Shown: in pieces, positions 54,917 through 64,000 of the stretch
Numbering within the stretch: position 1 is the stretch's first letter
How the letters are laid out: each line of letters opens with the position of its first letter
DNA from: Methylobacterium isbiliense
GTDB lineage: Bacteria > Pseudomonadota > Alphaproteobacteria > Rhizobiales > Beijerinckiaceae
DNA: 64,000 bases
Direction of reading: 5' to 3'
NCBI RefSeq assembly: GCF_022179325.1
Contig: NZ_BPQQ01000001.1
Location: forward strand, 1-64,000
Notes under the pieces: generated by a model
Seen by the model: only the letters and a program-made list of their open reading frames with translations
The model's database searches: none
What the model was told of the DNA's origin: nothing
Program-made: the position numbers and the translations under genes

Positions 54917-55495
54917 TTGGCCGTTCCATTGGCCGGTTCCTCGGCCGCCACGCTCAAGGCCGCCGAATCCGAGGTCACCCAGTCCGAGACCACCAGGTCA
55001 GAGCCTGCCCCCGCGGCGCCCGGCACGCCGTTCTGGCGCGAGAAGACGCTCGACACGATGAGCCCGGCGGAGTGGGAGAGCCTCTGCGACGGCTGCGGAC
55101 GCTGCTGCCTCCTGAAGCTGGAGGACGAGGACACCGGCGAGATCCACCATACGGATGTCGCCTGCACGCTGTTCGATGCCGGCGCCTGCCGCTGCCGCGA
55201 CTACGCCAGGCGCCAGACGCGGGTGCCCGACTGCGTCCGCCTGACGCCGGCGGCCGTGCGCACGCTGCCCTGGCTGCCGCCCACCTGCGCCTACCGTCTC
55301 CTGGCCGAGGGGAAGGACCTGCCCTGGTGGCACCCCCTGGTCTCCGGCAGCCGTCGCACCGTCCACGAGGCCGGCATCTCGGTGCGCGGGCGGGTGAGCG
55401 GCACCGAGGAGGAGTTCGAGACCGAGGAACTCCTCGACCGCATCGTCGACTGGCCCGGACAGGACCCGGCCGGGGACCGATCCTCCCGGAAGTGA
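54917..55495 (+). CDS. YcgN-like CxxCxxC cysteine-cluster protein
   Basis: 192 residues. The family hallmark [38 protein letters not shown] with cluster cysteines, then [26 protein letters not shown], matches the UPF0260/YcgN group and the zinc/iron-chelating CxxCxxCC pattern. The role is unknown. No ATG or GTG lies in frame upstream; TTG 54917 with TGAGGA 7 nt ahead is preferred, and TTG 54851 is an alternative. Confidence 0.82.
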   Translation: MAVPLAGSSAATLKAAESEVTQSETTRSEPAPAAPGTPFWREKTLDTMSPAEWESLCDGCGRCCLLKLEDEDTGEIHHTDVACTLFDAGACRCRDYARRQTRVPDCVRLTPAAVRTLPWLPPTCAYRLLAEGKDLPWWHPLVSGSRRTVHEAGISVRGRVSGTEEEFETEELLDRIVDWPGQDPAGDRSSRK

Positions 55496-55600
55496 TACTC
55501 CCGGGAGGGTTCCGCAGGAACCCGCGCGAGCGGGGTGGCGTTGCCCCGGCAGACCGATCCGGGCGGCGGCACGGCCCGGATGCCTCAGGAGGAGACCGTC

Positions 55601-56104
55601 ATGGGCTTGTTCTCCAAGCCGATCAAGACGATGGACGATCTGTTCCATCACACGCTGCAGGACATCTATTACGCAGAGCAGCAGATCACCAAGGCCCTGC
55701 CGAAGATGATCGCCAAGGCGAGCGATCCCCAGCTCAAGCAGGGCTTCGAGACCCACCTCCGCGAGACGGAGGGGCAGATCAAGCGGCTCGAGCAGGTGTT
55801 CCAGGATCTCGGCCAGCCGGCCAAGGGCGTGCGCTGCGCCGCGATGGACGGGATCATCGAGGAGGCCGAGGAGATCATCGGCGATACCGACGATGCCGAT
55901 GTGCGCGACGCCGCCATGCTGGCCGCCGCGCAGGCCGTGGAGCATTACGAGATCACCCGCTACGGCACCCTGATCGCGCATGCCCAGCAGCTCGGCCACA
56001 CCAAGGTGGTGGCCCCGTTGCAGCAGACCCTCGACGAGGAGAAGGCCACCGACAAGAAGCTGACCGCGCTGGCCGAGAGCCGCGTGAACCGCAAGGCCGC
56101 CTGA
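55601..56104 (+). CDS. DUF892 ferritin-like protein (YciF type)
   Basis: 167 residues. TMDDLFHHTLQDIYYAEQQITKALPKMIAKASDPQLKQGFETHLRETEGQIKRLEQVF is the DUF892 signature with Glu/His metal ligands of a four-helix bundle. These are stress-induced (osmotic, oxidative) proteins. The start is ATG 55601, 7 nt after AGGAGG. Confidence 0.92.
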   Translation: MGLFSKPIKTMDDLFHHTLQDIYYAEQQITKALPKMIAKASDPQLKQGFETHLRETEGQIKRLEQVFQDLGQPAKGVRCAAMDGIIEEAEEIIGDTDDADVRDAAMLAAAQAVEHYEITRYGTLIAHAQQLGHTKVVAPLQQTLDEEKATDKKLTALAESRVNRKAA

Positions 56105-56182
56105 GGCCGGCGGCCGCCCTCGCGGTACGCGTCTTGCGAGGGAGGATGCGCCTCCCTCGAAGGCTTCTCTCCTTATACCTTG

Positions 56183-56216
56183 AGGCCCCGCCCGCCCCCG
56201 CGAGCGGGGCCTTCTT
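56183..56216 (+). terminator. Terminator downstream of the DUF892 gene
   Basis: A perfect 9-bp stem, AGGCCCCGC (56183-56191) with GCGGGGCCT (56204-56212), and a 12-nt loop, followed by TCTT. It lies about 80 nt after the DUF892 stop and before gshB. Confidence 0.6.
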
Positions 56217-56312
56217 CGATGGCCCCGGCAGGCTGTTGCCAAGGCCGCCGCCAAGGCCGTTGCAACCAGGACCCCGCCGCCCGATAACGCCCGCGACCGG
56301 AGGACCCTCCCC

Positions 56313-57272
56313 ATGTCCCTCACCGTCGCGGTCCAGATGGACCCGATCCAGAGCATCCGCATCGCGGGCGACACCACCTTCGCGCTGCTCCTCGAAGCCC
56401 AGGCGCGCGGGCACCGGCTGCTGCACTTCACGCCCGACCGGCTCTCGATGCGCGACGGGCGCGTCACGGCCTGGGTCGAGGCGCTGCGGGTGCAGGACGT
56501 CGAGGGCGCGCATGCCTCCCTGGGCGAGCCCGAGCGCATCGATCTCGCGCAGCAGGCGGACGTGGTGCTGATGCGGCAGGACCCGCCCTTCGACCTCGCC
56601 TACATCACGGCGACCCACCTGCTGGAGCGCATCCACCCGGACACGCTGGTGGTCAACAACCCGTTCGAGGTGCGCAACGCCCCCGAGAAGCTGTTCGTGA
56701 CGGCCTTCCCGGACCTGATGCCCCCGACGCTGATCACCCGCGACCGCCGGGAGATCGAAGAGTTCCGCGAGGCGCACGGCAGCGTGGTGATGAAGCCGCT
56801 GCACGGGCACGGAGGGGCCGCGGTGCTGCGGGTGACGCCGGACGACCCGAATTTCGGCTCGATCTACGACCTGTTCGCCCAGACCTTCCGGGAGCCCTGG
56901 GTGGTGCAGCGCTTCCTGCCGAAGATCAGCGAGGGCGACAAGCGCATCATCCTGGTCGACGGCGAGCCGCTGGGGGCGGTCAACCGCGTGCCGGCCCGCA
57001 ACGACATCCGCTCCAATATGGTGCGGGGCGGCACCGGCGGGGCGACCGCGCTCACCCCGCGCGAGCGCGAGATCTGCGCGCGGATCGGCCCGGAGCTGCG
57101 CCGCCGCGGGCTGATCCTGGTGGGCATCGACGTCATCGACGGCCACCTCACGGAGATCAACGTCACCTCGCCCACCGGCATCCGGGCGATCAAGCGCCTC
57201 GGCGGCCCCGACCTCGCGGTGGCGGTGTGGGACGCGATCGAGGCGAAGGTGACGCGGCCGCAGGTGGCCTGA
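56313..57272 (+). CDS. gshB: Glutathione synthetase
   Basis: 319 residues. [36 protein letters not shown] is the GshB N-terminus. Motifs in the ATP-grasp domain are [40 protein letters not shown] and [20 protein letters not shown]. It joins gamma-glutamylcysteine and glycine, using ATP, in the last step of glutathione synthesis. A single gene; a large hairpin follows its stop. Confidence 0.95.
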   Translation: MSLTVAVQMDPIQSIRIAGDTTFALLLEAQARGHRLLHFTPDRLSMRDGRVTAWVEALRVQDVEGAHASLGEPERIDLAQQADVVLMRQDPPFDLAYITATHLLERIHPDTLVVNNPFEVRNAPEKLFVTAFPDLMPPTLITRDRREIEEFREAHGSVVMKPLHGHGGAAVLRVTPDDPNFGSIYDLFAQTFREPWVVQRFLPKISEGDKRIILVDGEPLGAVNRVPARNDIRSNMVRGGTGGATALTPREREICARIGPELRRRGLILVGIDVIDGHLTEINVTSPTGIRAIKRLGGPDLAVAVWDAIEAKVTRPQVA

Positions 57273-57273
57273 C

Positions 57274-57332
57274 CGCTCGTCCCCCATCCGCGCGATCCCG
57301 TCGGGATGGCGGATGGGGGCTCGGCGCGAGCG
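57274..57332. terminator. Long hairpin, likely bidirectional terminator
   Basis: A composite stem: CGCTCG (57274-57279) pairs with CGAGCG (57327-57332), CCCCCATCCG (57281-57290) with CGGATGGGGG further in, and an inner ATCCCG/CGGGAT. It lies between the convergent gshB and the MFS gene. No T run, so it may be a two-way terminator. Confidence 0.5.
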
Positions 57333-57340
57333 GGTCCCGC

Positions 57341-58756
57341 TCACGTGGCGTCCGCGGCGGGCCGCGCCGCGACGCGGCGGTGGCCCGAGACCTCGGCGCC
57401 CGCCTCCGGGGCGAGGCGGCGGAACGCGACGGTGGAGAGGGCCGAGACGAGGGCGACCGCCAGGAAGGCCGGCCAGAAATCCTCGGCCCGGATCGCCGCG
57501 TGCCCGTGCCACGCGGCGGCGCTCTCCAGCACGGCGGCGCCGAACGCGACCCCGACGCTGAGCGAGAGCTGCTGGGCGACGCTCGCGAGGCTCGTCGCCG
57601 CGCTCATGTCGCGCGGGTCGACATCCGCATACGCGATGGCGTTGACGGCGGTGAATTGCAGCGAGCGGAAGCAGCCCCCGACGAGGAGCACGCCGAGGAT
57701 CACCGCGTGCGGCGTGGCGGGGGTGAACAGGCCGACGAGCCCGAGCAAAAAAGCCGCCGCCACCGCGTTGACGGTGAGAACGCTCCGGAAGCCGTAGGCG
57801 CGCAGGATCCGCGCCGCGATCGTCTTCATGAACAGGGCGCCCGCCGCCGACGCGAAGGTGATGAGGCCCGAATGCAGCGGGTCGAGCCCGAAGCCGATCT
57901 GCAGCATCAGCGGCAGCAGGAAGGGGATCGCCCCCGTGCCGATGCGGAACAGGCTGCCGCCGGTGATCGCCGCCCGGAAGGTCGGGTAGCGCAGGAGGTC
58001 GAGGCGGATCAGCGGATGGGCGACGCGCCGCGCGTGGCGCCAGTAGAGGGCGAGGAGCAGGAGCCCCGCCCCCGTGCAGCCCCAGGAGACCTCCGGCGGC
58101 AGCAGGTGGCGCCCACCCGAGGCGAGGCCGAGCATCAGGCTCGCGAGCCCCGCCCCCGAGAGCCAGAACCCGGTGAGGTCGAGGGGAGGGCGCTCGGCCT
58201 CGCGGATGTCGGCGAAGGTGCGCGTGGCGAGCACGATCCCGGCCAGCCCGATCGGGATGTTGATGAAGAAGATCCAGCGCCAGTGCAGCGTCGTGGTGAT
58301 GAAGCCGCCGAGCGGCGGGCCGATCACCGGGCCGACGAGCGCGGGAATCGTCAGCATGGCCAGCGCCTGCACCAGCTCCGCCTTCGGCACGCTGCGCAGC
58401 AGCACGAGGCGGCCCACCGGCACCATCATGGCCCCGCCCATGCCCTGCAGGAAGCGCGCGGCCACGAACCAGCCGAGGGAATCGGCCGCCGCGCAGGCGA
58501 GCGAGCCCGCCATGAACACCGCGAGCGCCCAGCGGAAGATCGTGCGTGCGCCGAAGCGGTCGGCCATCCAGCCGGAGACCGGGATGAAGATCGCGAGGCT
58601 GACGAGATAGGCGGTGAGCGCGAGCTTGAGGGCGATCGGATCCTCGCCGAGATCGGCCGCGATCGCCGGCAGCGAGGTCGCGATCACGGTCGAGTCGGTG
58701 TTCTCCATGAACAGGGCGGTCGCGACCACCAGGGGGACGATGCGGGCGGGACGCAT
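57341..58756 (-). CDS. MFS drug exporter (DHA2/EmrB-like, 14-TM)
   Basis: 471 residues from ATG 58756, starting MRPARIVPLVVATALFMENTDSTVIATSLPAIAADLG (TM1 and motif D1), followed by GWMADRFGARTIFRWA (motif A), RFLQGMGGAMMVPVGRLVLLR (motif B) and LTIPALVGPVIGPPLGGFI (motif C). This places it in the DHA2 family (EmrB/QacA) that uses the proton gradient to expel toxic compounds; the substrate is unknown. Longer upstream starts exist but the ATG precedes the first helix directly. Confidence 0.88.
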   Translation of the reverse strand: MRPARIVPLVVATALFMENTDSTVIATSLPAIAADLGEDPIALKLALTAYLVSLAIFIPVSGWMADRFGARTIFRWALAVFMAGSLACAAADSLGWFVAARFLQGMGGAMMVPVGRLVLLRSVPKAELVQALAMLTIPALVGPVIGPPLGGFITTTLHWRWIFFINIPIGLAGIVLATRTFADIREAERPPLDLTGFWLSGAGLASLMLGLASGGRHLLPPEVSWGCTGAGLLLLALYWRHARRVAHPLIRLDLLRYPTFRAAITGGSLFRIGTGAIPFLLPLMLQIGFGLDPLHSGLITFASAAGALFMKTIAARILRAYGFRSVLTVNAVAAAFLLGLVGLFTPATPHAVILGVLLVGGCFRSLQFTAVNAIAYADVDPRDMSAATSLASVAQQLSLSVGVAFGAAVLESAAAWHGHAAIRAEDFWPAFLAVALVSALSTVAFRRLAPEAGAEVSGHRRVAARPAADAT

Positions 58757-58934
58757 GCAAAACCTCTCGGAAGGCTCCGCTGCGGCAAGCGGCGGAGTCT
58801 TCGCGGGTATGGGCAAGGGACGACCAGCCAGGGATATCGGCTCCGCCACCGCTCCGGCCAGACGCCGCGGCGAAACCCTGCCATGATCGTGTCCCTCATC
58901 GCGTCCCTGGCCCGTCCCCGGCCCTGGCCGCCGG

Positions 58935-59456
58935 TCAGCCGGCGCCGCGCCGGATGTGGCCGGGCACGAAGTTGTTGACCGGGAGCCGGACCGGGCGCAC
59001 GCGCCCGTCCGGGTAGTAGCGGCGGAAGTACATCATCCGGGCCCGCTGCCCGAAGATCCGCGCCTGCCCGACCAGGAAGCGGTGGACCGCGGTGGAATTG
59101 GCCGACCAGGCATTGAACACGAGGCAGTCGCCCTGAAGGCATTCCCCGTAGGCGAGGGGACGGGTGCCCGTGACCCAGCCCTCGGCCTTGTCGGGGGTGG
59201 TCAGCGCCCAGCCGGCGAAGCCCTGGACCTGCCCGCCGGCATCGACCGCGAAGCAGTAGTGACCGCGATTGATCTGTCCCACCAGCACCCGGGACCATTC
59301 GCCGAAGCGCAGGTTGGCGAAGACCGGCTTGGTCATCAGGTGGCTCACCGCAAGGCCGAGCGCGGCGGCGGGCGAGTCGGGCCGCCACAGGCGGAGCGGC
59401 CCGGCCCCCGCATCGGTGGCGGCATGGGTGTCGGCCTGTGCTGCATCTCCGGCCAT
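58935..59456 (-). CDS. HlyC-like toxin-activating lysine acyltransferase
   Basis: 173 residues from ATG 59456 with GAGGGGGA upstream. The segment LGLAVSHLMTKPVFANLRFGEWSRVLVGQINRGHYCFAVDAGGQVQGFAGWALTTPDKAEGWV follows the HlyC/RTX-activator layout (LG...SPLHRNWP...NQYALL...AYCSWA). In HlyC the catalytic His sits in SPLHRNW; here the aligned stretch is KPVFANL with Phe46 in its place. It lies about 200 nt downstream of the minus-strand RTX-repeat gene, the usual arrangement for activator and toxin. The family call is by pattern and moderate. Confidence 0.6.
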   Translation of the reverse strand: MAGDAAQADTHAATDAGAGPLRLWRPDSPAAALGLAVSHLMTKPVFANLRFGEWSRVLVGQINRGHYCFAVDAGGQVQGFAGWALTTPDKAEGWVTGTRPLAYGECLQGDCLVFNAWSANSTAVHRFLVGQARIFGQRARMMYFRRYYPDGRVRPVRLPVNNFVPGHIRRGAG

Positions 59457-59660
59457 GAATCCCCCTCGAAGTCCCCTCGCGAGCCGCAATCCCGGAGCCG
59501 CCGGAACCGGCCGGTGGCGCGCTGGCGAGCGCCCCCGGCATCCTGACCGAGAAGCGCCGCCGCGGGAACGCGTCCCGCGGCGGCGGATCGGGTGCTGCCG
59601 TGGCCCGACGCCCGCGGCAGCCGGGTCCCACCTTCTGTCAGGCGACCGGACGGTCGCGCG

Positions 59661-62012
59661 TTAGGCGACCAGGAAGTCGCCGGCCGAGAGGGTGGGCTTG
59701 CTGTCGAGGGTGGCGAACTGCACCCGGGCGCCGGCGCCCGAGCCGTCGGCGTCGTAGAACAGGCCGCCGCTCGCGCGGTCGTAGAGGATGCGGTCGGTCG
59801 CATCGACCGGCCCGGCCGAGAGGTCCTTGAACGCGGCGGCGTTGAGGGCGCCCTTGGGCAGGGCCGAGAAGACCCCCGAGGACAGCTCGATCTTGTCGCT
59901 GCCCGAGGTGAAGTCGACGACGAGGTCGAACTGGCCGCTGACGAGCGCGGAGTCGAACACGAAGGTGTCGTTGCCGTCGCGGCCCCTCAGGGAGTCGGCG
60001 CCGCCGCGCCCGTTGAGCCGGTCGTCGCCGTCCCCGCCCACGATGCCGTTGGCGAACTCGTTGCCGGTGAGCGCGTAGGCACGCACGTCGATCCCGCTGC
60101 GGGAGCCGATCAGAGCCTCGATCTCCTGGCCGGCCTCCAGCGTGTAGCTGGTGAGCGCCACCACCGTGTCGGTGCCGCCGCCCCTGCCCTCGATCACGCG
60201 GTCGCCGGCCTCGCCGACCTGGTAGATGTCGTCGCCGCCGCGTCCCTCCATCAGGTCGTCGCCGGCGCCGCCCTGGATGCTGTCGTCGCCCGCGGACCCG
60301 AGCAGGGTGTCGGCGAAGCGCGATCCGGTCACGTACTCGATGCTGAGATAGATGTCGCCCGCCGCGAACCCGCCGCTGCCGATGCCTCTGCCGAGATCGA
60401 CCTGCACGGCGGCGGTCGAGGCCCCGTAGCTGACTTGGTCCTTGCCGCCGAGGCCGTCGAAGCTGTTGGCCTCGCCGTTGGCGATGAAGCGGTCGGAGGT
60501 GTCTGTGCCGATCGCGTTCTCGATCGACGTGAGGGTGTCTGAGGCCCACGATCCGGCTTGGCCGCGGCCGTTGACGAGGTCGACGGTCGCGCCGCTCCAG
60601 CCGGCATAGCTCACCGTGTCGCTGCCCGCGCCGCCGTTCAGGGTGTCGCCGCCGCCCCAGCCCGTGAGGGTGTCGTTGCCGGCCCCGCCCGACAGGAGGT
60701 TGGCGGCGGTGGTGCCGGTGAGCGCGTCCTCGAAGCTGCTGCCGGTGAGGTTCTCGATGTCCTTCAGCACGTCGCCCTCGGCGTCCCCGCCCTGGCCGTT
60801 GCCGGTCCCGCCGAGCAGGCTGACGCGGACGCCCGCCGCGGAATTCGCGTAGGACGCGGTGTCGATGCCCGTGCCGCCGTCCAGCGTGTCGGCGCCGCCG
60901 CCGCCCTGGAGCGTGTCGCTGCCGTCGCTGCCCGAGAGCAGGTTGGCGAGCGCGTTGCCGGTGAGCGCGTCGTTGTAGTTGCCGCCGGTGACGTTCTCGA
61001 TGTTCAGCAGCACGTCGCCCTCGGCGTTGCCGCCGGTGCCGCGGCCGGTGCCGAGGTCGACGGTGACGCCGCTGGTCGAGCCGAGATAGCTCGCGGTGTC
61101 GACGCCAGCGCCGCCGTCGAGGGTGTCGGCGCCGCCGCCGCCCTTGAGCGTGTCGTTGCCGTTGAAGCCTTCGAGCGTGTTGGCCTGGGCGTCGCCCTGC
61201 AGCCAGTCGTCGTAGCCGCTGCCCTGAAGGTTCTCAATGCTCGAATAGGTGTCGCCCTCGGCCTCGCCCCGCGAGCCCTTGCCGGTCTCGAGGTTCGCGC
61301 TCACGGCCTCGGTCGCGAGGCGGTAGCTCACGGTGTCGGTGCCGGTGCTGCCCTCCAGGCTGTCGGCGCCGCCGCCGCCCTTCAGGGTGTCGTTGCCCGC
61401 ACCGCCCGACAGGGCGTTGGCGCCGCTGTCGCCGACGAGCGTGTCGTCGTAGTTGCTGCCGATCACGTTCTCGATGCCGATGTAGCGGTCGCCCTCGGCG
61501 TCGCCGCCCGAGCCCTGCCCCGTGCCGAGGTTCACCGAGACGCCCGTGGTGGAGGTGGCGTAGCTCACCATGTCGGTGCCGGCGCCGCCGTCGAGGGTGT
61601 CGGCGCCGCCGCCGCCCTTCAGGACGTCGTTGCCGCCGAAGCCCTCGATCCTGTTGGCGCCGGCATCCCCGATCAGCATGTCGGCGTAGCCGCTGCCCCG
61701 GAGGTTCTCGATGCCGGAGAGCGTGTCGCCCTGGGCGTCGCCGCCGGCGCCCCTGCCGGTTTCGAGGCTGACGGTGACGCCGCTCGATGAATTGAGGTAG
61801 CTCGCGGTGTCGATCCCCGCGCCGCCCTCCAGGCTGTCGGCGCCGCCGCCGCCCTTCAGGGTGTCGTCGCCGGTGCCGCCGTTGAGCGTGTCGTTGCCCA
61901 GGTCGCCGTAGAGGGTGTCGTTCCCGCCCCCACCCTTGAGGGTGTCGTCGTTGGCGGTGCCGTTCAGGGTCTCGGCGGCGTCGGTGCCGGTCGTGTAGGT
62001 GCCAGTGGCCAT
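59661..62012 (-). CDS. RTX-type calcium-binding repeat protein
   Basis: 783 residues from ATG 62012 with AGGAG upstream. The N-terminal ~50 residues already have nonapeptide repeats (GNDTLYGDLGNDTLNGG). They are followed by about six long modules of ~79 residues, each starting KGGGGADTLDGGAGIDTASY and ending in a GSxYxDxLxGDxxAN block. The C-terminal ~100 residues (DSLRGRDGNDTFVFDSALVSGQFDLVVDFTSGSDKIELSSGVFSALPKGALNA) are the typical C-terminal T1SS secretion region. No signal peptide, as expected for type I secretion. No catalytic domain is seen; adhesin, S-layer or matrix roles fit. The HlyC-like gene lies downstream. Confidence 0.88.
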   Translation of the reverse strand: MATGTYTTGTDAAETLNGTANDDTLKGGGGNDTLYGDLGNDTLNGGTGDDTLKGGGGADSLEGGAGIDTASYLNSSSGVTVSLETGRGAGGDAQGDTLSGIENLRGSGYADMLIGDAGANRIEGFGGNDVLKGGGGADTLDGGAGTDMVSYATSTTGVSVNLGTGQGSGGDAEGDRYIGIENVIGSNYDDTLVGDSGANALSGGAGNDTLKGGGGADSLEGSTGTDTVSYRLATEAVSANLETGKGSRGEAEGDTYSSIENLQGSGYDDWLQGDAQANTLEGFNGNDTLKGGGGADTLDGGAGVDTASYLGSTSGVTVDLGTGRGTGGNAEGDVLLNIENVTGGNYNDALTGNALANLLSGSDGSDTLQGGGGADTLDGGTGIDTASYANSAAGVRVSLLGGTGNGQGGDAEGDVLKDIENLTGSSFEDALTGTTAANLLSGGAGNDTLTGWGGGDTLNGGAGSDTVSYAGWSGATVDLVNGRGQAGSWASDTLTSIENAIGTDTSDRFIANGEANSFDGLGGKDQVSYGASTAAVQVDLGRGIGSGGFAAGDIYLSIEYVTGSRFADTLLGSAGDDSIQGGAGDDLMEGRGGDDIYQVGEAGDRVIEGRGGGTDTVVALTSYTLEAGQEIEALIGSRSGIDVRAYALTGNEFANGIVGGDGDDRLNGRGGADSLRGRDGNDTFVFDSALVSGQFDLVVDFTSGSDKIELSSGVFSALPKGALNAAAFKDLSAGPVDATDRILYDRASGGLFYDADGSGAGARVQFATLDSKPTLSAGDFLVA
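60640..61880. repeat. ~237-bp tandem repeats in the RTX gene
   Basis: The core (G/T)TCGGCGCCGCCGCCGCCCTT recurs near 61840, 61603, 61366 and 61129, with looser copies near 60892 and 60650, giving a ~237-bp period (79 codons). Copies differ moderately, enough to be stable but open to recombination. Confidence 0.75.
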
Positions 62013-62246
62013 GATCCGCTCCTGAGGTCCGGGCCGGCGCGGGGGCGCTGGCGGTCCGACCGGCGCTGAGGCCGCCGGCGTGCGGATCCATCACTCTGAC
62101 GGAAGGGAAGACGCGGCGGTGCGGGCGCGCACCCGGATCCGGCCGGCTCCGCCGCGGGCGCGGAACGGCGTGTCCCGGCGCACGGGGCGCCGACAGGGCG
62201 CCTCAGGCCTGCTTGACAGAGGACGACCGGTCCGGGCGGCTGTCGC

Positions 62247-62915
62247 TCAGCCCGTCCGGCGGCGCAGCAGAAAGATCCCCTGTGCGCCGACGAGGTTCCA
62301 CACCCACCAGGGCAGGGAGAAGCGCATCGGGTTGCCGCCGGCATCGAGGGCCGAGGCGCGCTCGATGCGCGCGCCCACCAGCCGGCACAGGCCGACGAAG
62401 TCGCGGATGGTGCAGTGATGGATGTTGGGGGTCTCGTACCACGCGTCCGGCAGGTACTCGTTCACCGGCATCCGGCCGCGCACCAGCAGTTCGGCCCGGA
62501 TGCGCCAGTGGCCGAAATTCGGGAAGGAGACGATCGCGTGCCGGCCGATCCGCAGCAGGTGCTCCAGCACCACCTTCGGGTGGCGCGTCGCCTGGATGGT
62601 CTGGGACAGGATGACGTAGTCGAAGGCGTCGTCGGGGTAGTTCGCGAGGTCGGTGTCCGCGTCGCCCTGGATCACCGGCAGGCCGCGGGCGAGGCAGGCG
62701 TTGACGCCCTCGCGCGACAGCTCGATGCCCCGCCCGTCGACCCCGCGCTCGTCCCGCAGCAGCGCCAGCAGCGAGCCGTCGCCGCAGCCGATGTCGAGCA
62801 CGCGGGCGCCGGCCTCCACGAGGCCGAGCACGACGAGGTGATCCTTGCGCGCGGCCGTGCGGCCCGCGCCCGCCGGCAGGCCGGCCGGCGCCAGGGTCTC
62901 CTGTCTGGCGCTCAC
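62247..62915 (-). CDS. metW: Methionine biosynthesis protein MetW
   Basis: 222 residues from GTG 62915, overlapping the metX stop by 4 nt. Motif [86 protein letters not shown] match MetW, the partner of MetX in Alphaproteobacteria. It supports homoserine O-acylation. Confidence 0.94.
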   Translation of the reverse strand: MSARQETLAPAGLPAGAGRTAARKDHLVVLGLVEAGARVLDIGCGDGSLLALLRDERGVDGRGIELSREGVNACLARGLPVIQGDADTDLANYPDDAFDYVILSQTIQATRHPKVVLEHLLRIGRHAIVSFPNFGHWRIRAELLVRGRMPVNEYLPDAWYETPNIHHCTIRDFVGLCRLVGARIERASALDAGGNPMRFSLPWWVWNLVGAQGIFLLRRRTG

Positions 62916-64000
62916 AGGCCGCGCTCCCGGGCGGCCGCCTGGATGAAGCCGCGGGCGGCCGCGAACATCGCCGGCTCGTCGAGCAGGAAGGCGTCGTGGC
63001 CCTTGTCGCTCTCCACCTCCACGAAGGCCACGGGCGCCGCCGCGGCGTTGAGCGCATGCACGATCGCCCGCGAATCCGCGGTCGGAAACAGCCAGTCGGA
63101 GGTGAAGGACATGACGCAGAACCGCGTGCGGGTGCCCCGGAAGGCGTTCGCCAGCACCCCGCCGTGGTCGGCGGCGAGGTCGAAATAGTCCATCGCCCGG
63201 GTGAGGTAGAGGTAGGCGTTGGCGTCGAAGCGCTCCACGAAGCTGATGCCCTGGTGGCGCAGGTAGCTCTCGATCTGGAAATCGGCGTCGAACGAGAAGG
63301 TCGGCGCGTCGCGGTCCTGGAAGCGGCGGCCGAACTTCCGGTGCAGCGCAGGCTCCGACAGGTAGGTGATGTGCGCGCCCATGCGGGCGACCGCGAGGCC
63401 CTTGGCGGGGCGCGAGCCCACGTCGAGGTAGCGCCCGGCATGCCACTCGGGGTCGGCCATGACCGCCTGGCGCCCGACCTCGTGGAAGGCGATGTTCTGG
63501 GCCGAGTGCCGCGCACCCGTGGCGATCGGCATCGCGGCGAAGACCCGCTCGGGGTAGCTCGCCGCCCATTGCAGCACCTGCATGCCTCCCATCGAGCCGC
63601 CGATGCACAGGAACAGGTCCGGGATGCCGAGCCGGTCGAGCAGCATCGCCTGCCCCCGGACCATGTCGCGGATGGTCACGAGCGGGAAGTCGAGCCCGTA
63701 GGGGCGCCCCGTCGCCGGATTGATCGAGGCCGGGCCGGTCGTGCCCATGCAGGAGCCGACGACGTTGGCGCAGATCACGAAGTAGCGTTCGGTGTCCACC
63801 GGCTTGCCGGGGCCGACCAGGGTCTCCCACCAGCCCGGCTTGCCGGTGAGGGGATGGCGCTGCGTCACGTGCTGGTCGCCCGTGAGTGCATGGCAGACCA
63901 GCACCGCGTTCGTGCGCGCGGCGTTGAGCGTCCCCTCGGTCTGATAGGCGATCTGCCAGGGAGCCAGGGCCACGCCGGCATCCATCGCCAGCGGCTCGTC
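62912..64000 (-). CDS. metX: Homoserine O-acetyltransferase, 5' end outside the window
   Basis: At least 363 residues; the frame is open to the window edge, so the N-terminus is missing. [32 protein letters not shown], the nucleophile Ser in [14 protein letters not shown], and the catalytic Asp/His near [15 protein letters not shown] are family features. It acylates homoserine for methionine synthesis with MetW. The C-terminal GHDAFL is intact. Confidence 0.95.
   Translation of the reverse strand, partial: DEPLAMDAGVALAPWQIAYQTEGTLNAARTNAVLVCHALTGDQHVTQRHPLTGKPGWWETLVGPGKPVDTERYFVICANVVGSCMGTTGPASINPATGRPYGLDFPLVTIRDMVRGQAMLLDRLGIPDLFLCIGGSMGGMQVLQWAASYPERVFAAMPIATGARHSAQNIAFHEVGRQAVMADPEWHAGRYLDVGSRPAKGLAVARMGAHITYLSEPALHRKFGRRFQDRDAPTFSFDADFQIESYLRHQGISFVERFDANAYLYLTRAMDYFDLAADHGGVLANAFRGTRTRFCVMSFTSDWLFPTADSRAIVHALNAAAAPVAFVEVESDKGHDAFLLDEPAMFAAARGFIQAAARERGL

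Noticed and set aside
60640-61880. CRISPR array
   Set aside because: The periodic repeats are ~237 bp and in frame with a large repeat protein, with no short direct repeats and unique spacers.

Overview
The window is about 70% GC with Alphaproteobacterial gene content: a fused MrpA/B antiporter subunit, hemE-hemJ, metXW, a KaiC-KaiB-KaiB-histidine kinase cluster, prmA, gshB and a DUF892 ferritin-like protein. I infer a Hyphomicrobiales member, most likely Methylobacterium or a close relative; this rests on gene content and composition, not on a search.

Layout. 1-200: initiator tRNA-fMet and its terminator. 726-4106: a surface-glycan cassette (methyltransferase, WecE-like sugar aminotransferase, GT61 glycosyltransferase with a DUF4214 tail). 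4209-7858: two small stand-alone proteins, then a convergent one-module adenylation-carrier-thioesterase protein whose thioesterase has cysteine in place of the usual serine. 8553-20115: an 11.5-kb integrative element bounded by 52-bp direct repeats that are the 3' part of tRNA-Arg(ACG), which stays intact at the right end. It carries a tyrosine integrase, an AlpA-type regulator, small regulators, a primase-polymerase/helicase protein, an S49 (phage prohead-type) protease, a coiled-coil protein and an AT-rich cargo gene, but no recognisable portal, capsid, terminase or tail gene. This is the make-up of a satellite-like element or a heavily reduced prophage.

20236-25800: a GntR-controlled sugar-acid catabolic operon with a visible palindromic operator. 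26109-27719: a three-domain peptidoglycan hydrolase without a signal peptide. 27978-29885: a nucleotidyltransferase/glycosyltransferase pair. 30371-33130: ferredoxin, ferredoxin reductase and cytochrome P450 in one operon. 33140-39052: small secreted proteins, a universal stress protein, prmA, an aldehyde dehydrogenase and a trypsin-like protease. 39231-41634: hemE, hemJ and an alpha/beta-hydrolase fold protein lacking the nucleophile. 41631-47607: a complete Mrp Na+/H+ antiporter operon (A/B fusion, C, D, E, F, G), every junction a 4- or 5-nt overlap. 48171-52309: kaiC, two kaiB genes and a soluble hybrid histidine kinase, all overlapping. 52373-57272: a class A penicillin-binding protein, a YcgN-like protein, a DUF892 protein and gshB. 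57341-62012: an MFS exporter, then a HlyC-like acyltransferase and a large calcium-binding RTX-repeat protein. 62247-64000: metW and the 3' part of metX.

The most interesting items are the integrative element with its lone capsid-type protease and AT-rich cargo gene, the cysteine-type thioesterase, the KaiC/KaiB/KaiB/kinase unit, and the HlyC-like/RTX pair in which the expected catalytic histidine is not visible.
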